Of a DNA stretch of 33,463 bases, positions 7,441 through 15,723 are shown piece after piece (the first letter of the stretch is position 1; each line of letters begins with the position of its first letter). The DNA is taken from assembly GCA_022340405.1 (NCBI GenBank), contig JAJDOA010000287.1, positions 1-33,463 on the forward strand, written 5' to 3'. The notes under the pieces were generated by a model. The model was not told the DNA's origin. It did no database searches and saw nothing but the letters and a program-made list of their open reading frames with translations. This DNA comes from Desulfobacteraceae bacterium (GTDB lineage Bacteria; Desulfobacterota; Desulfobacteria; Desulfobacterales; JAJDOA01). Made by a program: the position numbers and the translations under genes.

Positions 7441-7469
7441 CCTGTAGCCGAGGCCGTTCTTTTTGTCAA
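7441..7469 (-). promoter_or_regulatory. Probable sigma70-type promoter of the ior operon leader
   Basis: On the minus strand a perfect TTGACA (-35, 7469-7464) is followed after 17 nt by TACAGG (-10, 7446-7441; a weak match). Transcription would begin near 7434, about 28 nt before the leader peptide ATG, which is consistent with a short attenuator leader. Confidence 0.65.
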
Positions 7470-7532
7470 GCACCAATCGCCGCCGGGGCGATTCCGCTGG
7501 CCCGGCCGAGGACGAATGTGTTACCCTGCCTA

Positions 7533-7676
7533 TAAGCTATCTCAAAATTAGGATTTTCGTTCCAGGTCAAGAAGGATCCGAGTTTTCAACCGCAGGAATA
7601 CTGCTGTATTTCGAGGACTGGAAACGAGGACTCGACGCCGAGATGGGACGAAAAGACAATTTTGAAACAGCTTCTA
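7533..7676. repeat. Foldback (MITE-like) repeat, copy C
   Basis: 144 bp in the same orientation as copy B. It begins TATAAGCTATCTCAAAATT (one end base and one inner base differ from the others) and ends at CTTCTA (7671-7676). The body matches copies A and B through GATCCGAG, GGAATACTGCTGTATTTCGAG and CGAAAAGACAATTTTGA. It occupies the divergent gap between the ior leader promoter and the molybdopterin oxidoreductase gene, so it may also supply or separate promoters. The rest of the gap (7470-7532) shows nothing I can assign. Confidence 0.85.
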
Positions 7677-7709
7677 CTGTCGTTTTCTTCACTCGGATCC
7701 AAGCACGCC

Positions 7710-9737
7710 ATGACAGCGATAACCACCGTCTGCGCCCGGGACTGCTACGACAGCTGCTCCCTCCAAGCGATAGCGAACGCCGCCGGGGAAATCGTCTCCC
7801 TCAAGGGAGATCCGCGTCATCCGATCACCCAGGGCTTTGCCTGCCCCCGGGGAATCGCCGACCTTCGGCGGCTGACCACCGGCCGCATTGCGCACCCCTA
7901 CATCCGCGCCAAGGGGGGATTTCGAAGGGTCGGCTGGGACGAAGCCCTGGACCGGACTGCCGAACACCTCCAGAGCACGCTGGATGACCGCGGGCCTGCG
8001 TCCGCATTGCTGCTGGACTATGCCGGGAACATGGGACTGCTCAGCAGCATATTCCCCCGGCGTTTGTGGAGCGCTGTGGGCGCCACCTTCACCGACGGTG
8101 GCATCTGCAGCCGGGCGGGAGCGGAAGGCATCCGGTTGCACTACGGCGACGCCTTCGGAATGGACCCCCTCCGGCTTTCCTCGCGAGATCTTGCCGTCTT
8201 CTGGGGCTTCAACGCCGCTGTCAGCGCTCCTCATCTCTGGTATCGGGTGCGGAAGGCGAGGGCTACGAGAGGCACGCGCATCGTTGTGGTGGATTCCCGC
8301 CGCAGCGAGACGTCCCGCCGGGCCGACCGGTTCGTCCAGCCCGCTCCGGGTACCGACGTGGCGCTGGTGTACGGCCTGGTCAACCGTCTGATCCGATCCG
8401 GGCGGGCCGACACCGCGTTTCTTCGGAACTGGAGCGAGGGGTATGAACATCTGCGCGGGGAAGCCATGCGGTGGAATCCGGATAGGGTTGCCGAACGGAC
8501 CGGCGTAAGGCCTGGGGAGCTGGCGGGGCTTGCGGATGCCTATGCGGAATCCGAGCAGCCGGCGACACTTATCGGAATCGGCTTGCAGAAAAACAACCAC
8601 GGCGGCGATCAGGCGCGTGCGGTGTCGCTCGTTCCCGCTGTGCTGGGGCAGCATCGAGGCTTCTATTACAGCCGGGGGGCCGCGCACCCGGTGGATTTGC
8701 GATATCTGGCCGGCACCTCCCAGGCCGACGTCCCGCCTCCGACGGTATCCCAGGTGGGTCTGGCCGGATCGATGGATGCGGGCACCTACGGCCTGGTTTT
8801 CGTCAGCTGTATGAATCCCGCTGTGACGATGCCGAATCAACGGATCTTCCGTCGGGGTTTGGAGCGCCCGGACCTGACTTGCATCGTATGCGACAGCCAC
8901 TGGACGGAAACGGCGCGGATTGCCGACATCGTACTGCCGGCGCTGACCTACCTGGAAAAGGAAGATCTCGTACTTCCCTGGGGACACGATTTTTTGCAGC
9001 GATCCCGGCGGGTCGCTGCTCCCGCCACCGAGGGCCGGTGCGAGACGGAGATCATGGCAGCGCTGTCCGGACGGCTTCGCCGTACGGAACCCTGGCTGTA
9101 CGAGGACCCCTGGGAAGCGCTCCGGACCGCGACGCTGCCCGCAGTGAAGGAGGGCGACTGGGACGCACTCCTGGCCGGTGAACGCATCCCAATGGTCGCC
9201 AAACCGGACAACGTGTACCCGACGCCTTCCGGGAAAATCGAACTGTCCGCCGCCGCCGCACCCCGCTACGGACTGGCGGCCCTGCCGCTCGCGGCCGAAC
9301 AACCATCTACCGACGATCGGGAGCGTTTTGTCCTGCTCAACAGCGCCTCACGCCGGTACACCAGCACGCAGTTTCAGGAGGTCTACGGCCCCATCCCCCC
9401 GGAGGTCGTGGTGAACCCAAAGGATGCCGCCGGATGCGGTGTGCGTGAAGGGGATACCGTGGTGCTGGCCAATCGCCGCGGGCGGATCCGCTTGCGGGCG
9501 AAAATTGCCGACAGTGTGCCCGAAGGCGTATTGTGGTCACCGCGGCAGTGCCTGGACCTGGACGGAAAGCCCCAGAATCTTCTTACCAGCAGTCGGCCCC
9601 AGGCCGTCGGAAACGGCTCGCGTTTCAATGCCACCCGGGTGAATCTTTTGCCGGGGTCGGCCGGGATGAGAGAGCCAATCGACGGATCCAACCCCGCTTC
9701 GGATTCACGGGTAGGGACCGGAGGAGAGCCCCCATGA
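7710..9737 (+). CDS. Molybdopterin-dependent oxidoreductase (DMSO reductase family)
   Basis: About 675 residues. The N-terminal [4Fe-4S] motif C8-x3-C12-x3-C16-x28-C45 is followed by a molybdopterin-binding body and a C-terminal dinucleotide-binding domain (GVREGDTVVLANRRGRIRLRAKI). The likely metal-ligand region is GGICSRAGAEG (Cys133/Ser134). There is no twin-arginine signal, so the enzyme looks cytoplasmic. The ATG at 7710 begins the conserved TTVCARDCYDSC; an upstream in-frame TTG at 7662 would start inside repeat copy C. The ribosome site is poor. No electron-transfer subunit follows, only a small membrane protein translationally coupled through ATGA. The substrate is unknown. The family includes formate dehydrogenases, polysulfide and thiosulfate reductases and many uncharacterised members. 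Confidence 0.88.
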   Translation: MTAITTVCARDCYDSCSLQAIANAAGEIVSLKGDPRHPITQGFACPRGIADLRRLTTGRIAHPYIRAKGGFRRVGWDEALDRTAEHLQSTLDDRGPASALLLDYAGNMGLLSSIFPRRLWSAVGATFTDGGICSRAGAEGIRLHYGDAFGMDPLRLSSRDLAVFWGFNAAVSAPHLWYRVRKARATRGTRIVVVDSRRSETSRRADRFVQPAPGTDVALVYGLVNRLIRSGRADTAFLRNWSEGYEHLRGEAMRWNPDRVAERTGVRPGELAGLADAYAESEQPATLIGIGLQKNNHGGDQARAVSLVPAVLGQHRGFYYSRGAAHPVDLRYLAGTSQADVPPPTVSQVGLAGSMDAGTYGLVFVSCMNPAVTMPNQRIFRRGLERPDLTCIVCDSHWTETARIADIVLPALTYLEKEDLVLPWGHDFLQRSRRVAAPATEGRCETEIMAALSGRLRRTEPWLYEDPWEALRTATLPAVKEGDWDALLAGERIPMVAKPDNVYPTPSGKIELSAAAAPRYGLAALPLAAEQPSTDDRERFVLLNSASRRYTSTQFQEVYGPIPPEVVVNPKDAAGCGVREGDTVVLANRRGRIRLRAKIADSVPEGVLWSPRQCLDLDGKPQNLLTSSRPQAVGNGSRFNATRVNLLPGSAGMREPIDGSNPASDSRVGTGGEPP

Positions 9738-10144
9738 AGCTCGATGATCAGGATATCCGTTTCCTTCGACAAAGAACCCGCTGGATGAAGGCCTGGCCGG
9801 TGATCGGCGCGGTGCTTTTCTTCGCTGTGGCCCTATCCGGCGTGGTACTTTTCCTTCGTACGCCGCTGGTGGTGAATCCATCCCATTTCCGCGCCGTAAT
9901 GGCGGAACACCTGCTGCCGCTGTCAGCCTTGGAGACCATGGCATCTCTGCTCCCGTTTGCCGTCTTGCTGGTCTTTTTGCTGATGGAAGTCATGGTGCTT
10001 TACGGGTTCACCGTATATTTCAGCGAGCGGCGGCTTCTGCGGATCATCGATTCCCTGCTCGCCGATAGTCCGTCGCTGTTGTCCAGCGCTCCAGAGAGCG
10101 AAGAACAGGGTTCCACGCCGCTGCAGACGCCAAAAGCCCCATGA
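9734..10144 (+). CDS. Small two-helix membrane protein of unknown function
   Basis: 136 residues starting at an ATG that overlaps the stop of the upstream oxidoreductase (ATGA) and is preceded by GGAGGAG. Two hydrophobic segments (about residues 20-45 and 73-96) flank a periplasmic or extracytoplasmic loop. The tail is polar, rich in Ser, Pro and Glu. I recognise no family. Tight coupling suggests it anchors or assists the molybdoenzyme, though no heme or quinone ligands are evident. Confidence 0.75.
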   Translation: MKLDDQDIRFLRQRTRWMKAWPVIGAVLFFAVALSGVVLFLRTPLVVNPSHFRAVMAEHLLPLSALETMASLLPFAVLLVFLLMEVMVLYGFTVYFSERRLLRIIDSLLADSPSLLSSAPESEEQGSTPLQTPKAP

Positions 10145-10186
10145 AAGATCCCAGAACCGATGGACGAAACGGTTTTGGCAAATGCT

Positions 10187-11224
<1,038 letters not shown>

Positions 11225-11463
11225 GCTGTTCTCCTTCCGGCCGCACAAAGGGGAAGAGTAGAGGCCGCGCGTCGAAACGGCCACGGGTTGCGGGTGCGGC
11301 AGGCCTACGGTCTCATGCCTTATCCGAATTTCAAGCGGCATGCAAGAAGACCGGAGGCTGCCGGTTTGTGACTTGGGTGGCGGGATTCTTCTGTGTTATG
11401 GTGGGAGCGTTTTCTTACTACGTGCGCTTTCCGGATCGGAACCACCCGGCCGCAGGAGGCTTT

Positions 11464-12225
11464 ATGCCCGAAATCATCGTGGGTGACGAACGCTGGCACT
11501 ATCTTCGAAACCGGTCCGGCGACTCGGCCTGCCTGGTCCTGGTTCACGGCTCCGGAGGAAGTCACCGGCATTGGCCGGCGGAAATCGCCCGTTTGGAGGG
11601 AATGGATGTCATCGTACCGGATTTGCCCGGCCATGGAAAATCGACGGGGAGAAGCCGAAACCGGGTGGAGGACTACGCAGCGGCGCTGACGGCTTTCTGC
11701 GAACGGATGACGCTCTCCAACGTGACCGTAGCCGGTCACTCACTGGGTGGCGCCATCGCCCTGCACCTGGCACTGACCCCACCTTCCTGGCTGGAACGCA
11801 TCGTCTTGGTGGGAGCGGGATGCCGCCTGCGGGTCCTGCCCGCCGTCCTGGATGGAATCCGTTCCGAGACGAGCAAGACCGCCGGACGGATTGCCGAGAT
11901 GGCCTTCGGCTCCCGCGCGGATCGGAAGCGCGTAAGTGCATTTGCCGGCGAGCTGGCCGCCGTGGACCCCGAAGTGACCCATGACGACTTTTCCGCCTGC
12001 AACGCCTTCGATGTCTGCGACCGGCTTGATACCATCCGCATCCCCGCGCTGGTGGTCGCCGGCGAAGAAGACCGTTTGACGCCGGAAAAATACGGCCGGC
12101 ATCTCCAGGAGCATATCCCGAATGCCACCATCTCCATTTTGCCCGGAGTGGGCCACATGATGGCACTGGAGAGCCCGAAGCGGGTTGCCGAAGTGTTGCA
12201 ACGATATCTTCGGGATCCGAAGTAG
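11464..12225 (+). CDS. Alpha/beta hydrolase fold protein
   Basis: 253 residues with a complete catalytic triad layout: nucleophile elbow GHSLGG (Ser93), acid in AGEEDRLTP (Asp203) and histidine in GVGHMMALE (His231). The oxyanion motif VHGSGGS sits near residues 27-33. The start is the ATG with AGGAGG upstream; a longer frame through the divergent intergenic region lacks a good ribosome site. Such enzymes hydrolyse esters, thioesters or similar bonds, and the substrate cannot be deduced. It is read as a single gene, with a convergent small gene downstream. Confidence 0.9.
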   Translation: MPEIIVGDERWHYLRNRSGDSACLVLVHGSGGSHRHWPAEIARLEGMDVIVPDLPGHGKSTGRSRNRVEDYAAALTAFCERMTLSNVTVAGHSLGGAIALHLALTPPSWLERIVLVGAGCRLRVLPAVLDGIRSETSKTAGRIAEMAFGSRADRKRVSAFAGELAAVDPEVTHDDFSACNAFDVCDRLDTIRIPALVVAGEEDRLTPEKYGRHLQEHIPNATISILPGVGHMMALESPKRVAEVLQRYLRDPK

Positions 12226-12294
12226 CTGGGAGGGCGCCGGATTTCACGCCATCGGGGAAAGGTTGGGGAAGGGCTCGGCAGCCGGCTTCAGCCT

Positions 12295-12594
12295 CTATGC
12301 GATATCCGGCGGCTCCGGGGGCGGATCCTCCTGCATGCAATCGGTGGCATAGCGGTCGTCCTTGAGATAGTCGTAAAGGCTGCCGGTGTACCGGCATTGG
12401 ATGATTTCCCGGATCTTGCTCATCAGATATTCCGTTGTGGCCGCCTCCCCATCGATTTCCAGCCGAAAGGCGAGCAGACGCTTCAGGTTTTCATCGTCTT
12501 TGTCTTTGTCAGGAACCATCCGCATCACGCGCTGAAGCAAAAACGGCAAGTGACTCTTGCTGTTCTCGATGGCAATAACCTTTTTGCGGTTCAT
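12295..12594 (-). CDS. Hypothetical protein, 99 residues
   Basis: A small, charged, soluble protein starting MNRKKVIAIENSKSHLPFLLQRVM and ending in an acidic, proline-rich tail. I recognise no family. The central part is predicted helical (YLMSKIREIIQCRYTGSLYDYLKDD). The ribosome site is weak (GTGAG). The reading frame extends far upstream, but that part is antisense to the SRPBCC gene. It is divergent from that gene and convergent with the hydrolase. It could be real, since codon use resembles its neighbours, but support is moderate. Confidence 0.6.
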   Translation of the reverse strand: MNRKKVIAIENSKSHLPFLLQRVMRMVPDKDKDDENLKRLLAFRLEIDGEAATTEYLMSKIREIIQCRYTGSLYDYLKDDRYATDCMQEDPPPEPPDIA

Positions 12595-12672
12595 GGGCTC
12601 ACTTTCGATGCGCGGTGAATCCGGTCTTGGATACAGTAAGGCCTTTTCGAACCATAACGCAGGAATTTCATT

Positions 12673-13389
12673 TTGCAATCGGCCCTGAACGTTTCCCGGA
12701 GCCTTGTCCGGGGAAGAACTCCTTCGGAATACCGGGCGCGTCTGCATCCCGCGACCGCATTTACGAGGGAATGGGCTCTCCGGATTATGGTTTTGCTTTT
12801 GCTCGCATTGCCGCCGGCCGGATTCGGCGCTGCTTGGGCCGGGAAGGATCCGGTCGGTGAAAAGACGCACGGGGCCGCCCCGGCGTTCGCGCCGGTGATC
12901 GAACACCTTGCACCCGAATCCGGCAAGGGACACGGATACCGCCTGGTGTACACGGTTGACGTCCCCGCGGATGTGATGTGGCGATTCAAGACGGATTTCG
13001 GCGGAGATTTTTTCCGTACCAACCGGTATATCCAGCACCATCGTCTCATCCATCGGCAGAAAGATCGGGTGATCACGGAGGAGGTCTATTCCCATCATCC
13101 GGGAGTTCTCTTTCGATGGGAGACCGTCGTTCACCCCTTGCGGTTTCTGCTGACATTCATCCTGCTGTCGCCGGAGAAAAGCGGGCAGCGCTTTCATCAC
13201 GGTTGGATCCGGCTGGTCCCCATGGGAGAGCGGACCCGTGTAATCCATGTCGCCTATTTCGATTTCGCAGGCGCCTTTTTCTGGGTGCACTACCCTTTCA
13301 GGGGCGGGATGAGGGAATTCCTGAACTACATGGCACGCTGGGAACAGGAGACGGTCGTCCAGCTGCGGAGCCGGTACGAAGACCCATGA
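12673..13389 (+). CDS. Exported SRPBCC/START-like protein
   Basis: Up to 238 residues. A positively charged stretch, REWALR, precedes a hydrophobic IMVLLLLALPPAGFGAAWAGK segment, a likely signal peptide. The mature part (YRLVYTVDVPADVMWRFKTDF ... RVIHVAYFDFAGAFFWVHYPF ... FLNYMARWEQETV) resembles the polyketide-cyclase/START-like ligand-binding fold. The start is uncertain: TTG at 12673 has an AGGAA-like site, whereas the ATG at 12787 would leave a signal peptide with no basic n-region. The stop overlaps the recD2-like start as ATGA. Function is unknown; lipid or hydrophobic ligand binding is the usual guess for this fold. Confidence 0.7.
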   Translation: MQSALNVSRSLVRGRTPSEYRARLHPATAFTREWALRIMVLLLLALPPAGFGAAWAGKDPVGEKTHGAAPAFAPVIEHLAPESGKGHGYRLVYTVDVPADVMWRFKTDFGGDFFRTNRYIQHHRLIHRQKDRVITEEVYSHHPGVLFRWETVVHPLRFLLTFILLSPEKSGQRFHHGWIRLVPMGERTRVIHVAYFDFAGAFFWVHYPFRGGMREFLNYMARWEQETVVQLRSRYEDP

Positions 13390-15569
13390 GCGAAGCACTG
13401 CACGGACAGATCGAACACATCACCTTCACCAACGAGGAGACCGGCTACACGGTTGCACGGCTCCGCGTGGAGGGAAGCGACGCCACCGTGACCGTGGTCG
13501 GAAACCTCCTTGCCACCACGCCGGGCGAGGTGCTCCGCATGACCGGCGAATGGGTCAACCACCCTCGGTTCGGTCGGCAATTCAAGGTGGAAAGCGCGCA
13601 AACCGCTGTGCCCGTCACTGGAGAGGGGATGAAGCGGTATCTCGGCTCCGGTCTGATACCCGGAATCGGACCGGAGATGGCCGAACGGATCGTTCACCGG
13701 TTCGGAGATGACACCGCCGCCGTCCTGGAACGGGAGCCCCACCGGCTGGAAGAAGTACCCGGCATCGGAGCCAAGCGCCGGGAGACCATCGCCCATGCAT
13801 GGGAAGGGCAGAGAGCCATCCGCGACGTTATGGTGTTTCTGCAGGAACATGGCATAGGCACGGCGTTTGCGGTTCGGATCTTCAAGCGGTACGGGCATCG
13901 CTCCATTGCCGTCGTTCGGGAGAATCCCTATCGGCTCGCCAGCGACATCCCTGGTGTCGGTTTCGTTACCGCTGACCGAATCGCCCGCAAGATGGGATTC
14001 GCCAAAGAGACTCCCGCCCGAATCCAGGCAGGCATTTTGTACGTCCTGCACCGGCTGGCGGAAGACGGTCACGTATTCTATCCCCACCCGGATCTCCTGG
14101 AGCGTTGCCACAGCATTCTGGAAGTGGGTCCCGAGCGGGTCGCCGAAGCCGTTGACGCCGTTCGCCGAAAGGAGCGTATCGTCGTGGAGTCTCTTCCCGC
14201 TGAGGCCGGCGCACCGGACGCCTCCGCTCCCGCCGTCTACCTTTCTGGGTATCACCGGGCTGAAGTCGGCGTGGCCCGTCGAATCTGCGAATTGCTTCTT
14301 TCACCGGCCGGCTTTCGGATCCGCAACCCCGAGGCGGCGGTGGAATGGATTCGAAAGCGTCTTCCGTTCGAGCTGGCTTCGCTTCAGGTGCAGGCGGTGC
14401 GGCATGCCCTGACCTCGAAAATGTTGATTGTCACGGGTGGTCCCGGCACGGGCAAGACCACCATCGTCAACGCGGTGCTGCGCATCTTCCGGCACCATGG
14501 CGCGTCCGTTTTGCTGACCGCCCCCACCGGCCGGGCTGCAAAACGTCTGACGGAAACCACCGGTCGGGAGGCGAAGACCATCCACCGCCTGTTGGAATTC
14601 AGCTTTCAGAAAGGCGGATTCCAACGAAACGAAGAGCGGCGGCTTTCCTGTGACCTTGTGGTGGTGGACGAAGCATCCATGATCGACATCCTGTTGATGG
14701 GCCAGCTGCTCCGGGCGCTTCCCGACAGAGCCACGCTGATGCTGGTGGGCGACGCCAGCCAGCTTCCCTCCGTGGGGGCCGGCAACGTTCTGGCCGACCT
14801 CATCGACTCCCGCAAGATCCCGGTGGTGGAGCTGGAGGTGATTTTCCGGCAGGCCCGCGCCAGCCGTATCGTCGTCAACGCGCATCGTATCCACGACGGC
14901 CGCATGCCGCTGCAACCCCGAGAAGGAGAGGCAAGCGACTATTACTTCATCGAAAAGGAAGATCCGGAGCAGGTGCTGTCGCTCATCCTTCGCCTGGTTT
15001 CCGAACGGATTCCCAGCAAATACCGGCTGAATCCCATTGGAGACATTCAGGTGCTGACCCCGATGCACCGCGGGGTGTGCGGAGCCGCCCGTCTCAATCA
15101 GGAACTGCAGCGGGTGTTGAACCCGCGCGGCGCCGAAATATTTCGCGGCGATCGGGTGTTTCGGACCAACGACAAGGTGATGCAGCTTCGCAACAACTAT
15201 GATCGGGAGGTCTTCAACGGGGATGTCGGCCGGATCCGTCACATCGATCCCGCCGCACAGAAAGTGGCGGTGGCATTCGACCGGGGCACCGTCACCTACG
15301 ATCCGGCGGAGCTGGACGAACTGGCGCTCGCCTATGCGGTATCCGTTCACAAATCCCAGGGATCGGAGTATCCCGCGGTGGTCATTCCCCTGCTGACCCA
15401 GCACTACATTCTCCTGCAGCGCAATCTGCTGTACACGGCGATTACCCGCGGAAAGCAACTTGTGGTGTTGGTGGGAAGCCGCAAGGCGGTGCGCATTGCC
15501 GTTCACAACGACCGACCCAACGAACGGTTCACCGGACTGCGGCAGCGGCTGGTGAAACAAGCGCCCTGA
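13386..15569 (+). CDS. recD2: RecD2-type ATP-dependent 5'-3' DNA helicase
   Basis: 727 residues, the expected length of RecD2/TraA-family superfamily 1B helicases that work without RecBC. An N-terminal domain is followed by tandem helix-hairpin-helix motifs (GLIPGIGPEMAERIV; EEVPGIGAKRRETI). Next come Walker A GGPGTGKTT (about 351-359), Walker B VVVDEASMID (about 423-432), and C-terminal motifs VMQLRNNYDREVFNGD, YAVSVHKSQGSEYP and LYTAITRGK. The ATG at 13386 overlaps the stop of the exported SRPBCC gene, so translation is coupled although the two functions look unrelated. It acts in DNA repair and genome maintenance. Confidence 0.93.
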   Translation: MSEALHGQIEHITFTNEETGYTVARLRVEGSDATVTVVGNLLATTPGEVLRMTGEWVNHPRFGRQFKVESAQTAVPVTGEGMKRYLGSGLIPGIGPEMAERIVHRFGDDTAAVLEREPHRLEEVPGIGAKRRETIAHAWEGQRAIRDVMVFLQEHGIGTAFAVRIFKRYGHRSIAVVRENPYRLASDIPGVGFVTADRIARKMGFAKETPARIQAGILYVLHRLAEDGHVFYPHPDLLERCHSILEVGPERVAEAVDAVRRKERIVVESLPAEAGAPDASAPAVYLSGYHRAEVGVARRICELLLSPAGFRIRNPEAAVEWIRKRLPFELASLQVQAVRHALTSKMLIVTGGPGTGKTTIVNAVLRIFRHHGASVLLTAPTGRAAKRLTETTGREAKTIHRLLEFSFQKGGFQRNEERRLSCDLVVVDEASMIDILLMGQLLRALPDRATLMLVGDASQLPSVGAGNVLADLIDSRKIPVVELEVIFRQARASRIVVNAHRIHDGRMPLQPREGEASDYYFIEKEDPEQVLSLILRLVSERIPSKYRLNPIGDIQVLTPMHRGVCGAARLNQELQRVLNPRGAEIFRGDRVFRTNDKVMQLRNNYDREVFNGDVGRIRHIDPAAQKVAVAFDRGTVTYDPAELDELALAYAVSVHKSQGSEYPAVVIPLLTQHYILLQRNLLYTAITRGKQLVVLVGSRKAVRIAVHNDRPNERFTGLRQRLVKQAP

Positions 15570-15723
15570 ACATCGGGTATCCGACATCGAACCTCCGGGA
15601 ATCCCCCGCCCAACGCAACCCCTTCCCGGTTTTCCTTGCCAGCTTCCGGCGCATGGGATAGGCTCTTTTTTTCGCGCCGAGAGGACGGCGAACCTCATTT
15701 TCAGAAGAAGGCGGCAACCGAAA

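Noticed and set aside
7162-7476. Longer minus-strand frames overlapping the ior leader as protein genes
   Set aside because: They lack ribosome sites, cross the terminator and share no protein similarity I recognise; the 14-codon leader ORF explains the region better.
12595-13398. N-terminal extension of the 99-residue hypothetical protein (367-residue frame)
   Set aside because: The upstream part is antisense to the SRPBCC gene and has no plausible start; the ATG at 12594 gives the likely protein.
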